The position numbers and the translations under genes were made by a program. From Ruminococcus sp. AM36-2AA (lineage in GTDB: Bacteria > Bacillota > Clostridia > Lachnospirales > Lachnospiraceae), in the NCBI RefSeq assembly GCF_003461955.1, contig NZ_QTYB01000014.1, positions 35,852 to 93,749 of the forward strand: a stretch of 57,898 nt of DNA, in the 5' to 3' direction. Below, in pieces: positions 8,599-18,812 of the stretch (position 1 is its first letter; each line of letters starts with the position of its first letter). Under the pieces are notes generated by a model. It did not search any database, was not told where the DNA came from, and was given only the letters and a program-made list of their open reading frames with translations.

Positions 8599-9834
8599 AT
8601 GGACAATCACGAATTTGAAGACCTTGGAAAAAAGATTCAGGATATTGTAGATAATGCTGTAAATTCAAACAGCTACCATGAGCTGAGCCATACCATCAAC
8701 CAGATAGTAAATAAGGCGATTGATTCCGGCAGTGAGGCACTGAAAAATGCTATGAATTCCGTATTTGAACCGGGAAGTGATCCCCAGTTTCGAAAGAGGA
8801 GCTATACTTATCAGAGCCCCTATTACGGAAAAAGCAAAAAAGCGAAACAGCAGGCCGCAAAGAAACAGACAGAGCTTCTTTATGGAAAAACCACCGGTGA
8901 AAACCTGAAAGGTATGATGATGGCAGTTTCCGGCGGAATCCTTTTAAGTGGCATGGGTCTTGGGGCTATGGTGCTTCTGATCTGGATGGGCCTTGGACAC
9001 AGCGGTGCACTTGCGGCGGGGGTCCTTGGTGTGATGTGTGCCGGCGCTGCAGGGGGTGGTGCGCTTCTGGGAACAGGAACCAGCCGCCTTGGAAGACTGG
9101 GCCGTTTTCAGAAATATATCCGTGCGCTGGGAGACCACACTTACTGTAATTTCCAGAAACTTGCCCAGGCAGCAGGAAAGAACGAGAAATTTGTAAAAAA
9201 AGATATCAGCAGGATGATCGAGAAAGGCTGGTTCCTGGAAGGTCATGTAGATGCCGAAGAAACCTGTCTGATCACAAGCAATGAGACTTATCAGCAGTAT
9301 CTGGAAACACAGAAACAGCTGGAGCTCCGTAAACAGGAAGCGGATCCGAAGGTTCAGCTTGAGGAGAATATGAGCCCGGAGGCACAGGAAGTTCTGAGAA
9401 AGGGAAATGAATTTCTGATAAAGATCCGAAAGAGTAATGATGCCATTCCCGGGGAGGAAATTTCCGCAAAGATTTCCAGAATGGAACTGATCGTTCAAAA
9501 GATTTTTGAGCGTGCGGGAGAACATCCGGAGGTGATCCCCGATCTTAAGAAACTGATGGATTACTATCTTCCCATGACTGTGAAACTTCTGGATGCTTAT
9601 GAAGATATGGATGGACAGCCTGTACAGGGTGAGAATATTACAGCTTCCAAGAAAGAAATTGAAGAAACGATTGATACACTGAATATTGCTTTTGAGAAAC
9701 TTCTGGACTCCATATTCCGGGATACCGCATGGGATGTATCTACCGATATTTCTGTGTTACATACGGTTCTGGCACAGGAAGGTCTGACAGAAGATGATTT
9801 CGAAAAAATGAAACAGAACGCGGAAGTGAAATAA
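8599..9834 (+). CDS. XpaC-like (5-bromo-4-chloroindolyl phosphate hydrolysis family) membrane protein
   Basis: The 411-residue protein has an N-terminal polar region (1-95), a Gly-rich pair of membrane helices (about 103-150), then RLGRFQKYIRALGDHTYCNF, a winged-helix-like segment (about 160-220), and a mainly helical C-terminal domain (about 255-405) matching the XpaC/Halogen_Hydrol family. In B. subtilis xpaC sits beside yceH/telA, as here beside a TelA gene; the pair is linked to envelope stress and resistance to toxic anions or antimicrobial peptides, but the mechanism is unknown. The family name comes from an old colony-colour phenotype and should not be read as an enzyme function. Confidence 0.87.
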   Translation: MDNHEFEDLGKKIQDIVDNAVNSNSYHELSHTINQIVNKAIDSGSEALKNAMNSVFEPGSDPQFRKRSYTYQSPYYGKSKKAKQQAAKKQTELLYGKTTGENLKGMMMAVSGGILLSGMGLGAMVLLIWMGLGHSGALAAGVLGVMCAGAAGGGALLGTGTSRLGRLGRFQKYIRALGDHTYCNFQKLAQAAGKNEKFVKKDISRMIEKGWFLEGHVDAEETCLITSNETYQQYLETQKQLELRKQEADPKVQLEENMSPEAQEVLRKGNEFLIKIRKSNDAIPGEEISAKISRMELIVQKIFERAGEHPEVIPDLKKLMDYYLPMTVKLLDAYEDMDGQPVQGENITASKKEIEETIDTLNIAFEKLLDSIFRDTAWDVSTDISVLHTVLAQEGLTEDDFEKMKQNAEVK

Positions 9835-9904
9835 GTACAGTGAGCAGATGAGAAACCAAATCGCAGATGTCTGCCGGAAGGTACAGTGAATTAAGGAGAA
9901 GATT

Positions 9905-11053
9905 ATGGGAGAAGAATTTAAGGACTTTGAGGTGGAAGCACCGGTACTGACTCTGGAACCGGATCTTACGGAAGAAAAAGAAGAAATTGCGGCAAAAGAA
10001 CCGGAGAAGCCACAGGAACCTGCAGTGGAGGAACCGGTGTTATCTCCACAGGAACAGAAAATCGTAGAAGATTTTGCGGCAAAGATCGATATTGAAAATA
10101 CAAATCAGATCCTGCAGTATGGAGCCGGTACTCAGAAGAAGATGGCGGATTTTTCTGATACTGCCCTGGCAAATGTCCGTACCCAGGATCTTGGCGAAGT
10201 GGGAGATCTTCTTTCAAGTGTGGTAGGCGAACTGAAAGATTTCGATGCCACAGAGGAGAAGGGACTTTTTGGTTTCTTCAAAAAACAGACGGCGAAGGTG
10301 GAAACCCTGAAAAACCGTTACACAAAAGCCGAGGGAAATGTGGCGAAGATCACAGAAGCTCTGGAACAGCACCAGATGCGTCTGATGAAGGATTCTGCAG
10401 TACTGGATAAGATGTATGAGCAGAACCTGGCATATTTTAAAGAACTTTCCATGTATATCCTTGCGGGCAAAAAGAAACTTAAGGAAGTCCGGGAAGGAAA
10501 GCTTATGGAGCTTCATCAGAAGGCAGCGGCAAGCGGACTTCCAGAAGACGCCCAGGCAGCCAATGATCTGGAAAACAAGTGTGATCGTTTTGAGAAGAAG
10601 CTTCATGATCTGGAGCTGACAAGAACCATTTCCATGCAGACAGCACCACAGATCCGTATGATCCAGAACAATGACACCACCATGATCGAGAAGATCCAGA
10701 CCACCATTGTAAATACCATTCCCCTCTGGAAAAGCCAGATGGTGCTGGCTCTCGGAATCGCACATTCCACGGAAGCCGCACAGGCACAGCGACAGGTTAC
10801 AGATCTTACCAATGAACTTCTGAAGAAAAATGCGGAGACTCTTCACCTGGCATCTGTGGAAACAGCAAAGGAGTCCGAGCGTGGCATCGTAGATATTGAA
10901 ACTCTGAAAAAGACCAATCAGGAGCTGATCCAGACACTGGATGATGTGATGAAGATCCAGCAGGAGGGCCGTGAGAAACGTCAGGCAGCAGAAGCAGATA
11001 TGAGACGTATGGAAAATGAGCTGAAAACAAAACTGCTGGAGATCCGGCGTTAA
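9905..11053 (+). CDS. TelA/KlaA family toxic-anion resistance protein
   Basis: A 382-residue, almost wholly helical cytosolic protein. Acidic N-terminus (1-55), then the TelA core with ENTNQILQYGAGTQKKMADF (about 60-79), VGDLLSSVVGELK (about 99-111), an F-loop rich in Phe/Lys (GLFGFFKK, about 120-127), and long coiled-coil helices. QMVLALGIAHSTEAAQ (about 278-293) is a strong family mark. TelA proteins are tied to tellurite and envelope stress resistance through unknown means. It follows the XpaC-like gene by 70 nt, the standard two-gene arrangement. RBS AAGGAGAAG. Confidence 0.9.
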   Translation: MGEEFKDFEVEAPVLTLEPDLTEEKEEIAAKEPEKPQEPAVEEPVLSPQEQKIVEDFAAKIDIENTNQILQYGAGTQKKMADFSDTALANVRTQDLGEVGDLLSSVVGELKDFDATEEKGLFGFFKKQTAKVETLKNRYTKAEGNVAKITEALEQHQMRLMKDSAVLDKMYEQNLAYFKELSMYILAGKKKLKEVREGKLMELHQKAAASGLPEDAQAANDLENKCDRFEKKLHDLELTRTISMQTAPQIRMIQNNDTTMIEKIQTTIVNTIPLWKSQMVLALGIAHSTEAAQAQRQVTDLTNELLKKNAETLHLASVETAKESERGIVDIETLKKTNQELIQTLDDVMKIQQEGREKRQAAEADMRRMENELKTKLLEIRR

Positions 11054-11082
11054 GCGTAAGAGCGAAAAGATAGTTCAGAGAG

Positions 11083-11115
11083 GAAAGGCAGGGCGTTTGA
11101 AGACACCTGCCTTTC
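11083..11115 (+). other. Perfect 10-bp hairpin between telA and ispG, no T tract
   Basis: Arms 11083-11092 and 11106-11115 pair perfectly around a 13-nt loop, but no run of Ts follows. It may be an mRNA processing or stability element, or a weak terminator, between the telA and ispG units. Confidence 0.5.
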
Positions 11116-11137
11116 AGGATTCATAAAGGAGATTTTT

Positions 11138-12202
11138 ATGTACAGAGATCATACAAAAGTAATAAAAATTGGAAACCGTGTTATCGGAGGAGGAAATCCG
11201 ATCCTTATCCAGTCCATGACCAATACAAAAACTGAAGATGTGGAAGCAACCGTTGCGCAGATCCTTTCCCTGGAAAAAGCAGGCTGTGATATTATCCGCT
11301 GTGCAGTTCCGACCATGGAAGCTGCGAAAGCTTTGTCCCGGATCAAAAAACAGATCCATATTCCGCTGGTTGCGGACATTCATTTTGATTACCGTCTTGC
11401 CATTGCAGCTATGGAAAACGGTGCAGACAAGATCCGTATCAACCCGGGAAATATCGGTTCAAAAGAGCGGATCCAGGCAGTTGTAGATACTGCAAAAGAA
11501 CGGAATATCCCTATCCGCGTAGGCGTGAACAGTGGTTCTCTCGAAAAAGAACTGGTGGAAAAATATCACGGTGTCACAGCAGAGGGCCTTGTGGAGAGCG
11601 CCCTTGATAAAGTACGCATCATTGAAGAGATGGGTTACGATAATCTGGTGATCAGTATCAAATCTTCCGATGTCCTTATGTGTGCAAAAGCCCATGAGCT
11701 GATCGCAAAACAGACACAGTATCCGCTTCACGTGGGAATTACAGAAGCAGGAACCCTGTACTCCGGAAATATCAAATCAGCCATTGGCCTTGGAATCATT
11801 CTGTATCAGGGAATCGGTGATACCATCCGTGTTTCCCTGACCGGTGCGCCGCTGGAGGAAGTGAAATCAGCCAAAAGGATCCTGAAAACACTGGGACTCC
11901 GTAAAGGCGGGGTGGAAGTTGTTTCCTGTCCGACCTGCGGAAGAACCAAGATCGATCTGATCGGCCTTGCAAATCAGGTAGAAACCATGGTTCAGGATAT
12001 TCCTCTTGATATCAAGGTTGCGGTTATGGGATGTGTAGTAAACGGTCCTGGAGAGGCAAAAGAGGCAGATCTCGGAATTGCGGGAGGCGATGGTGTCGGC
12101 CTTCTGATCAAACATGGAGAGGTTGTAAAGAAAGTACCGGAGACGGAACTTCTGGATACACTTCGCCAGGAACTTCTTACCTGGAATGAACAGGAGTCAT
12201 AA
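11138..12202 (+). CDS. ispG: 4-hydroxy-3-methylbut-2-en-1-yl diphosphate synthase (IspG/GcpE)
   Basis: The 354-residue [4Fe-4S] enzyme of the MEP isoprenoid pathway turns MEcPP into HMBPP. The TIM-barrel half has IQSMTNTKTEDVEATVAQI (about 24-42), DIHFDYRLA (about 81-89), KIRINPGNIG (about 97-106), and GVNSGSLE (about 127-134). The cluster-binding C-terminal half has SCPTCGRTKIDL (about 264-275) and MGCVVNGPGEAKEADLG (about 296-312), giving the three Cys and one Glu ligands. It overlaps polC by one base (TAATG), so translation of the two is probably coupled. In other Clostridia dxr-rseP-ispG-polC is a usual order; dxr and rseP are not here. Confidence 0.96.
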   Translation: MYRDHTKVIKIGNRVIGGGNPILIQSMTNTKTEDVEATVAQILSLEKAGCDIIRCAVPTMEAAKALSRIKKQIHIPLVADIHFDYRLAIAAMENGADKIRINPGNIGSKERIQAVVDTAKERNIPIRVGVNSGSLEKELVEKYHGVTAEGLVESALDKVRIIEEMGYDNLVISIKSSDVLMCAKAHELIAKQTQYPLHVGITEAGTLYSGNIKSAIGLGIILYQGIGDTIRVSLTGAPLEEVKSAKRILKTLGLRKGGVEVVSCPTCGRTKIDLIGLANQVETMVQDIPLDIKVAVMGCVVNGPGEAKEADLGIAGGDGVGLLIKHGEVVKKVPETELLDTLRQELLTWNEQES

Positions 12203-15200
12203 TGGAGAAAGATTTTTTTGACGTATTTCCTCATCTGAAAGTAAAAAAAGAGCTGGAAGAACTTCTGGACATGGTATTTGTGACAAAAGTTTCCATGAAT
12301 CCGGGAAGAACGCATCTGAGGGTATATATCGAAAGCAGCCGCTGGATCCACAAGAAAAATATCTTTGCCCTGGAAGATGAGATTGAACGGCAGTGTTTTC
12401 CGGGAATTCCCATGACTGTTACCGTTGTGGAAAAATTTCATCTTTCCGAGCAGTACACACCGGAGAATTTCCTGGAAAGCTACCGTTCCAGTATGGAGTT
12501 GGAGCTGCGCAGCTACAATATGCTGGAGTACAATCTGTTCCGAAGAGCGAAGATCACATTTACCGGAAAAGATGCTATGCGTATGGAACTTCCGGATACG
12601 GTGATCTCCAGGCAGAAGAGCGAAATCCTCATCGAATACTTTCATAAAGTTTTCTGTGAACGATGTGGGATGGATCTGAAAGTAGACCTGGATTTTGTGG
12701 AGGCGAAAGAGAGTAAATACCGGAAAAATGCCGCACTTCAGATCAAACAGGAAGTGGAGAATGTCCTGAAACATGCCAAACTTGGCGGAGATCAGGAGAG
12801 TGAACCGAAGCAGGAGGAAGCAGCCAAAGAAGAGACGAAGAAAACTTCCGGAGAGAAAAAGGGAGAAAAAGCACCGGAGAAGAAATCCTTTGACCGGAAA
12901 CAACAGAAAGGCCAGAAAGGCGATTTCCGCAGCGGGTTCGGATTCCGCAGAGACAGCAATCCGGATGTGGTTTACGGCAGGGATTTTGACGGAGAACCGA
13001 TCCCGCTGGAGAGTATCACCGGAGAGATGGGAGAAGTTATCATCCGATGCCAGGTTATGGATGTGGAGGCCCGTGAGATCCGAAATGAGAAAACGATCCT
13101 GATCTTTCCTGTGACTGATTTTACGGACAGTATTGTTGTGAAGATGTTCCTTCGTAACGAACAGGTTCCGGAAGTGACGGAAAGTGTAAAAAAAGGTGCC
13201 TTCCTGAAACTGAAAGGAGTTACAACCATTGATCGTTTTGACAGTGAGCTGACCATCGGAAATATTACAGGCATTAAGAAAATTGCCAATTTTACCAGTG
13301 CGAGAATGGATACCAGTCCTCAGAAAAGGGTAGAGCTTCACTGCCACACCAAGATGAGTGATATGGACGGTGTCACTGATGCCAAGGCGCTGGTAAAACG
13401 TGCCTATGAGTGGGGACATAAGGCCATCGCGATTACCGATCATGGTGTGGTGCAGTCTTTCCCTGAGGCGAACCACTGCTTTGATGCCTGGGGAGGCTGC
13501 GTTCCCAAGGAGTCTGATTTCAAGGTGCTCTATGGAATGGAAGCATATCTGGTGGATGACCTGAAAGGCATGGTCACCAATTCCAGAGGACAGCGGCTGG
13601 ATGGTGACTTTGTTGTTTTTGATATTGAGACAACGGGATTCTCAGCACTGACCTGTAAGATCATTGAGATTGGCGCGGTAAAAGTGGAGAAAGGCCAGAT
13701 CACGGATCGTTTTTCCACGTTTGTAAATCCGGAAGTGCCCATTCCGTTCCGCATTGAACAGCTGACAAGTATCAATGATTCCATGGTTCTGGATGCGCCC
13801 ACCATAGAGGATGTGTTGCCGAAATTCTTGGAATTCTGTGAGGGCTGCGTGATGGTGGCCCATAATGCGGACTTTGATATGAGCTTTATCATCGAAAACT
13901 GCAAACGCCAGGGAATCCCGGATGATTTTACCTATGTGGATACGGTGGGTATGGCCAGATTCCTTCTTCCTGCCCTGAACCGTTTTAAGCTGGATACGGT
14001 AGCCAAAGCAGTAGGTGTTTCTCTGGATCATCATCACAGGGCTGTGGATGATGCAGCGTGTACCGCGGAGATCTTTGTGCGGTTTGTAAAGATGCTGGAA
14101 GAAAGAGATATTTTTGATGTGGATGAGATGAACAGCCAGGGAGCGGTTTCGCCGGATACGATCCGAAAACTGCCCACGTATCACGCCATTGTTTTTGCGA
14201 GGAATGAAACAGGAAGGATCAATCTGTACAAACTGGTAAGCCAGTCCCATTTAAAGTACTATCACAGACGCCCCAGAGTCCCAAAAAGCGTACTGGAAAA
14301 ATACAGGGATGGTCTTCTGGTGGGAAGTGCCTGCGAGGCAGGAGAACTTTATCAGGCACTTCTTCGTAATGCACCGGATCAGGAGATTGCCAGACTGGTG
14401 AACTTCTATGACTACCTGGAGATTCAGCCTCTTGGGAACAATGCGTTTATGCTTGCAGATGAGAAGCACGATATGATCAATTCCGAGGAAGACTTAAAAG
14501 AGATAAACCGGAAGATCGTAAAACTTGGAGAACAGTTCAAAAAGCCGGTAGTTGCCACCTGTGACGTGCATTTTATGGACCCGCAGGATGAGGTTTACCG
14601 TCGGATCATCATGGCAGGAAACGGATTTTCCGACGCGGATAACCAGGCACCGCTTTACCTTCGTACAACGGAGGAAATGCTGGAGGAATTTTCCTATCTG
14701 GGAAGTGAAAAAGCAGAAGAAGTGGTCATTACCAATACCAACAAGATCGCAGATATGATCGAGAAGATCTCGCCGATCCATCCGGACAAATTTCCGCCGG
14801 TCATTGAGAACTCAGAGCAGGATCTTAAGAATATCTGTTTTACAAAAGCCCACGAAATGTACGGAGATCCGCTTCCGAAGATCGTGGAGGATCGTCTGGA
14901 CCGGGAGCTGAACTCCATTATTTCCAATGGTTATGCGGTAATGTATATCATTGCACAGAAACTGGTATGGAAATCCAATGAGGACGGTTATCTGGTTGGC
15001 TCCCGAGGTTCCGTAGGTTCTTCCCTGGCAGCGACCATGTCCGGTATCACGGAGGTAAATCCTCTGCCGCCGCATTATCTCTGCCCGAATCCGGACTGTA
15101 AATACAGTGATTTTGATTCCCCGGAGGTAAAAAAATACGCAGGTATGGCAGGGTGTGACATGCCGGATAAGATCTGTCCGAAGTGTGGTACCAAGATGAA

Positions 15201-16695
15201 CAAAGAGGGGTTTGACATCCCGTTTGAGACATTCCTCGGATTTAAAGGTGACAAGGAGCCGGATATCGACCTGAACTTTTCCGGAGAATATCAGGCCAAT
15301 GCCCACCGGTACACGGAGGTTATCTTCGGAAAGGGCCAGACATTTAAGGCAGGAACCATTGGTACTCTTGCGGAAAAAACTGCATTTGGTTATGTGAAAA
15401 ATTATTATGAAGAGCGGGGACAGCACAAGCGTTACTGTGAGATCAACCGTATTGTACAGGGCTGTACCGGTGTCCGCCGTACGACCGGACAGCATCCGGG
15501 AGGTATCATTGTACTGCCCATGGGTGAGGAAATTGAGAAATTTACGCCTGTGCAGCATCCGGCCAATGATGTAAACAGCGATATCATCACTACACATTTT
15601 GATTACCATTCCATTGATGGAAACCTTCTAAAGCTTGATATACTGGGACACGATGATCCGACCATGATCCGTATGCTGGAGGATCTTACCGGCATCAGTG
15701 CGAGAACGGTTCCGCTGGATCAGAAGGATGTCATGTCCCTGTTTGCGGGAACCCAGGCACTTGGGATCAGTCCGGAGGATATCGGCGGCTGTAAACTGGG
15801 ATGTCTTGGAATCCCGGAGTTTGGTACGGATTTTGCCATGCAGATGTTAATTGATACCAAGCCGAAATATTTTTCCGACCTGGTACGTATTGCGGGACTT
15901 TCTCATGGTACGGACGTATGGCTTGGAAATGCCCAGGTACTGATTCAGAACGGAACGGCGACCATTTCCACCGCGATCTGTACGCGAGATGATATTATGA
16001 TCTACCTTATTGGAAAAGGGGTGGAAAGCGGCCTGGCATTTACCATCATGGAGAGTGTCCGTAAAGGAAAAGGTCTCCGTGACGAATGGATCCAGACCAT
16101 GAAAGACCATGATGTTCCGGACTGGTATATCTGGTCCTGCAAGCTGATCAAGTACATGTTCCCGAAGGCCCATGCGGCTGCTTACGTTATGATGGCTTAT
16201 CGTATCGCCTGGTATAAAGTGTTTCATCCGCTGGCTTATTATGCGGCATTTTTCAGTATCCGTGCCACATCTTTTTCCTATGAACTGATGTGTATGGGAA
16301 AAGAACGCCTGGAATATTATATGGCGGAGATCCGCAAAAAAGGCGATGAGGCATCAAAGAAGGAGCAGGATACACTGAAGGATATGAGGATCGTACAGGA
16401 GATGTACGCCAGAGGCTTTGATTTTGTGCCCATTGATCTTTATAAGGCAAAGGCCCATCGGTTCCAGATCATCGGAGATAAACTGATGCCTGCGCTGGAT
16501 ACCATAGAAGGGCTTGGAGATAAGGCGGCAGAGGCTGTGGTAGATGCAGCCGCGAAGGGAAAATTCCTTTCCAAGGATGATTTCCGCGACCGCACCAAAG
16601 TCAGCAAGACCGTTATCGATCTGATGGATGACCTGGATCTGTTCGGAGATATCCCACAGTCCAATCAGATGTCACTGTTTGATTTTACGGGTTGA
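12202..16695 (+). CDS. polC: DNA polymerase III alpha subunit, PolC type
   Basis: The 1497-residue replicative polymerase of low-GC Gram-positives. In order: N-terminal domain (1-190), a charged linker (about 190-245), an OB fold (about 270-370), a PHP domain (VELHCHTKMSDMDG at about 377, AITDHGVVQSFP), an inserted DEDD proofreading exonuclease (FVVFDIETTGFSAL at about 471, AHNADFDMSF), then palm and fingers with GSRGSVGSSLAATMSG (about 932), a four-Cys zinc site (CPNPDCKY to CPKCGTKM, about 961-997), and PDIDLNFSG (about 1022), which holds the catalytic aspartates. The C-terminus ends with the probable beta-clamp motif QMSLFDF. Full length, no damage. Start overlaps the ispG stop. Confidence 0.98.
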   Translation: MEKDFFDVFPHLKVKKELEELLDMVFVTKVSMNPGRTHLRVYIESSRWIHKKNIFALEDEIERQCFPGIPMTVTVVEKFHLSEQYTPENFLESYRSSMELELRSYNMLEYNLFRRAKITFTGKDAMRMELPDTVISRQKSEILIEYFHKVFCERCGMDLKVDLDFVEAKESKYRKNAALQIKQEVENVLKHAKLGGDQESEPKQEEAAKEETKKTSGEKKGEKAPEKKSFDRKQQKGQKGDFRSGFGFRRDSNPDVVYGRDFDGEPIPLESITGEMGEVIIRCQVMDVEAREIRNEKTILIFPVTDFTDSIVVKMFLRNEQVPEVTESVKKGAFLKLKGVTTIDRFDSELTIGNITGIKKIANFTSARMDTSPQKRVELHCHTKMSDMDGVTDAKALVKRAYEWGHKAIAITDHGVVQSFPEANHCFDAWGGCVPKESDFKVLYGMEAYLVDDLKGMVTNSRGQRLDGDFVVFDIETTGFSALTCKIIEIGAVKVEKGQITDRFSTFVNPEVPIPFRIEQLTSINDSMVLDAPTIEDVLPKFLEFCEGCVMVAHNADFDMSFIIENCKRQGIPDDFTYVDTVGMARFLLPALNRFKLDTVAKAVGVSLDHHHRAVDDAACTAEIFVRFVKMLEERDIFDVDEMNSQGAVSPDTIRKLPTYHAIVFARNETGRINLYKLVSQSHLKYYHRRPRVPKSVLEKYRDGLLVGSACEAGELYQALLRNAPDQEIARLVNFYDYLEIQPLGNNAFMLADEKHDMINSEEDLKEINRKIVKLGEQFKKPVVATCDVHFMDPQDEVYRRIIMAGNGFSDADNQAPLYLRTTEEMLEEFSYLGSEKAEEVVITNTNKIADMIEKISPIHPDKFPPVIENSEQDLKNICFTKAHEMYGDPLPKIVEDRLDRELNSIISNGYAVMYIIAQKLVWKSNEDGYLVGSRGSVGSSLAATMSGITEVNPLPPHYLCPNPDCKYSDFDSPEVKKYAGMAGCDMPDKICPKCGTKMNKEGFDIPFETFLGFKGDKEPDIDLNFSGEYQANAHRYTEVIFGKGQTFKAGTIGTLAEKTAFGYVKNYYEERGQHKRYCEINRIVQGCTGVRRTTGQHPGGIIVLPMGEEIEKFTPVQHPANDVNSDIITTHFDYHSIDGNLLKLDILGHDDPTMIRMLEDLTGISARTVPLDQKDVMSLFAGTQALGISPEDIGGCKLGCLGIPEFGTDFAMQMLIDTKPKYFSDLVRIAGLSHGTDVWLGNAQVLIQNGTATISTAICTRDDIMIYLIGKGVESGLAFTIMESVRKGKGLRDEWIQTMKDHDVPDWYIWSCKLIKYMFPKAHAAAYVMMAYRIAWYKVFHPLAYYAAFFSIRATSFSYELMCMGKERLEYYMAEIRKKGDEASKKEQDTLKDMRIVQEMYARGFDFVPIDLYKAKAHRFQIIGDKLMPALDTIEGLGDKAAEAVVDAAAKGKFLSKDDFRDRTKVSKTVIDLMDDLDLFGDIPQSNQMSLFDFTG

Positions 16696-16731
16696 TATAT
16701 GATGCCGGAAGGGCTTACAATAAATAAAAAT

Positions 16732-16764
16732 GCTGCCATTTCTCTTAATGGAAGATATGGCAGC
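16732..16764 (+). other. Hairpin in the fbp leader
   Basis: GCTGCCAT (16732-16739) pairs with ATGGCAGC (16757-16764); an alternative smaller stem CCATT/AATGG overlaps it. No T tract follows. It lies between the polC stop and the fbp ribosome binding site, 13 nt before CAGGAGG, where it could protect the mRNA end or affect fbp translation. Confidence 0.5.
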
Positions 16765-16793
16765 GAGAACTCCCAGGAGGATATCAAGATAAT

Positions 16794-18752
16794 ATGAAAA
16801 AAGAAGAATTAAGATACCTGCAGCGACTTGCAGAGCTGTATCCTACCATAGCAAAGGCCTCAACAGAGATCATCAATCTGCAGTCTATATTAAACCTTCC
16901 GAAAGGTACCGAGCATTTCATGTCGGACATCCATGGAGAGTATGATGCGTTTTCCCATGTTCTTCGAAATGGTTCCGGTGCTGTGCGGAAAAAGATCGAT
17001 GACGTGTTCGGACATACCTTAAGTAACAGTGATAAACGTTCTCTTGCCACACTGATCTATTATCCGAAAGAAAAGATGGAAGTCGTAAAGAAGCATGAAG
17101 AAGACATGGAGAACTGGTACAAGATCACGCTTTATCGCCTGATCGAAGTGTGCAAGACAACGGCGTCCAAATATACCCGTTCCAAAGTCCGTAAAGCTCT
17201 CCCGGCAGACTATGCCTATGTGATCGAGGAGCTGATCACGGAGAAGGCGGAAGTCCTGGACAAAGAGGCATATTACGATGCTATTGTCAACACCATCATT
17301 GAGATCGGCAGGGCAGAGAATTTTATCATTGCCCTGGCAGAACTGATCCAGCGTCTGGTCGTGGATCATCTTCATGTGCTGGGAGATATTTATGATCGAG
17401 GTCCGGGCCCGCATTTTATCATGGATCGTCTGATGAAATACCACTCTCTTGATATCCAGTGGGGAAATCATGATGTGGTCTGGATGGGAGCTGCCACAGG
17501 CCAGAAAGCCTGCATTGCAACGGTGATCCGAAACAGTATCCGCTACCGAAATATGGATATCCTGGAGGATGGATATGGAATCAATCTCATGCCGCTGGCA
17601 ACCTTTGCAATGGAAGCTTATAAAGATGATCCCTGCACTGTTTTTGAGATGAAGGGAGATGCCAATAACTACAGTATTCTGGAAGAAGAGCTTGGACGGA
17701 AGATGCATAAGGCCATCGCCATCATCCAGTTTAAACTGGAAGGCCAGCTGATCCGCCGGCACAAAGAGTTCCATATGGAAAGCCGTTGCCTGCTTCATAA
17801 GATCGATCCGAAAAAGGGAACGATCACACTTCCGGACGGAAAAGAATATCCGCTGACGGATACATATTTTCCTACCATTGACTGGAAAAAACCATATGAA
17901 CTTACCACAGAAGAAAAAGATGTGATGGATCGTCTGGATTCCGCTTTCCGTAACTGTGAGAAACTGCAGAATCATGTCCGGCTTCTCCTGGACAAAGGAG
18001 GCCTTTACAAAACCTATAACGGAAATCTTCTGTTCCATGGAAGCATTCCGCTCAATGAAGATGGAAGTCTGAAAGAAGTCCAGATCTATGGAAAAACCTA
18101 CAGGGGAAAAGAACTCTACGATGTGCTGGAGACTTATGTTCGCCGGGCATTTTTCTCAGTAAATGAGGATGAAAAGCGTAAAGGCAGGGACATCATGTGG
18201 TATATCTGGGCCGCCCCAAATTCTCCTTTATTTGGGAAAGACAAGATGACCACTTTTGAGCGTTATTTTATTAAAGATAAGGAAACGCATAAAGAAACAA
18301 AAAATGCTTACTATCATCTTCTGGAAAACGAGGAAGTTGTAGACAATCTGCTCCGTGAATTTGGGCTGGATCCGGAAAAAGGCCATATCATCAACGGCCA
18401 TGTGCCGGTTCACCAGAGCGAAGGAGAGAGCCCTGTAAAATGCAATGGAAAAGTTCTTGTCATTGACGGCGGTTTTTCCAGACCATATCAGAAAGTTACG
18501 GGAATTGCCGGTTATACACTGGTCTATAACTCCTATGGACTGATCCTGTCTGCTCATGAGCCTTTTACTTCCGCAGAAGAGGCAGTAGCCAAGGAACAGG
18601 ATATTGTTTCCAACCGGGTGGCAGTTCATTACAATAACAAACGTACACTGGTAGGAGATACGGATACAGGAGCTGCTCTGAAGGAGAGGATCAGTGAGCT
18701 GATCCAGCTTCTGGAAGCTTACAGAAAAGGTATTATCAAAGAAAAGAAATAA
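16794..18752 (+). CDS. fbp: fructose-1,6-bisphosphatase, class III
   Basis: The 652-residue Firmicutes-type gluconeogenic phosphatase makes fructose 6-phosphate. It is a metallophosphatase-fold protein: FMSDIHGEYDAF (about 42-53), GDIYDRGPGPHFI (about 199-211), WGNHDVVWMG (about 222-231), and a distal NGHVPVHQSEGESP (about 536-549) give the metal-binding D/H/N set. Length is normal for class III (about 640-670). RBS CAGGAGG at 16774-16780. It has no relation to E. coli Fbp. Upstream is a hairpin but no clear promoter, so it may be read from polC. Confidence 0.96.
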   Translation: MKKEELRYLQRLAELYPTIAKASTEIINLQSILNLPKGTEHFMSDIHGEYDAFSHVLRNGSGAVRKKIDDVFGHTLSNSDKRSLATLIYYPKEKMEVVKKHEEDMENWYKITLYRLIEVCKTTASKYTRSKVRKALPADYAYVIEELITEKAEVLDKEAYYDAIVNTIIEIGRAENFIIALAELIQRLVVDHLHVLGDIYDRGPGPHFIMDRLMKYHSLDIQWGNHDVVWMGAATGQKACIATVIRNSIRYRNMDILEDGYGINLMPLATFAMEAYKDDPCTVFEMKGDANNYSILEEELGRKMHKAIAIIQFKLEGQLIRRHKEFHMESRCLLHKIDPKKGTITLPDGKEYPLTDTYFPTIDWKKPYELTTEEKDVMDRLDSAFRNCEKLQNHVRLLLDKGGLYKTYNGNLLFHGSIPLNEDGSLKEVQIYGKTYRGKELYDVLETYVRRAFFSVNEDEKRKGRDIMWYIWAAPNSPLFGKDKMTTFERYFIKDKETHKETKNAYYHLLENEEVVDNLLREFGLDPEKGHIINGHVPVHQSEGESPVKCNGKVLVIDGGFSRPYQKVTGIAGYTLVYNSYGLILSAHEPFTSAEEAVAKEQDIVSNRVAVHYNNKRTLVGDTDTGAALKERISELIQLLEAYRKGIIKEKK

Positions 18753-18812
18753 ACAGAAACGGGAAATACGCAGAGGATTTCTGATATGTTATAGTAAACA
18801 GAGGTGATGCAG

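Noticed and set aside
11992..13476. 494-residue open frame on the minus strand
   Set aside because: It lies fully antisense to ispG/polC, has no family likeness and no ribosome binding site; it results from codon bias of the real genes.
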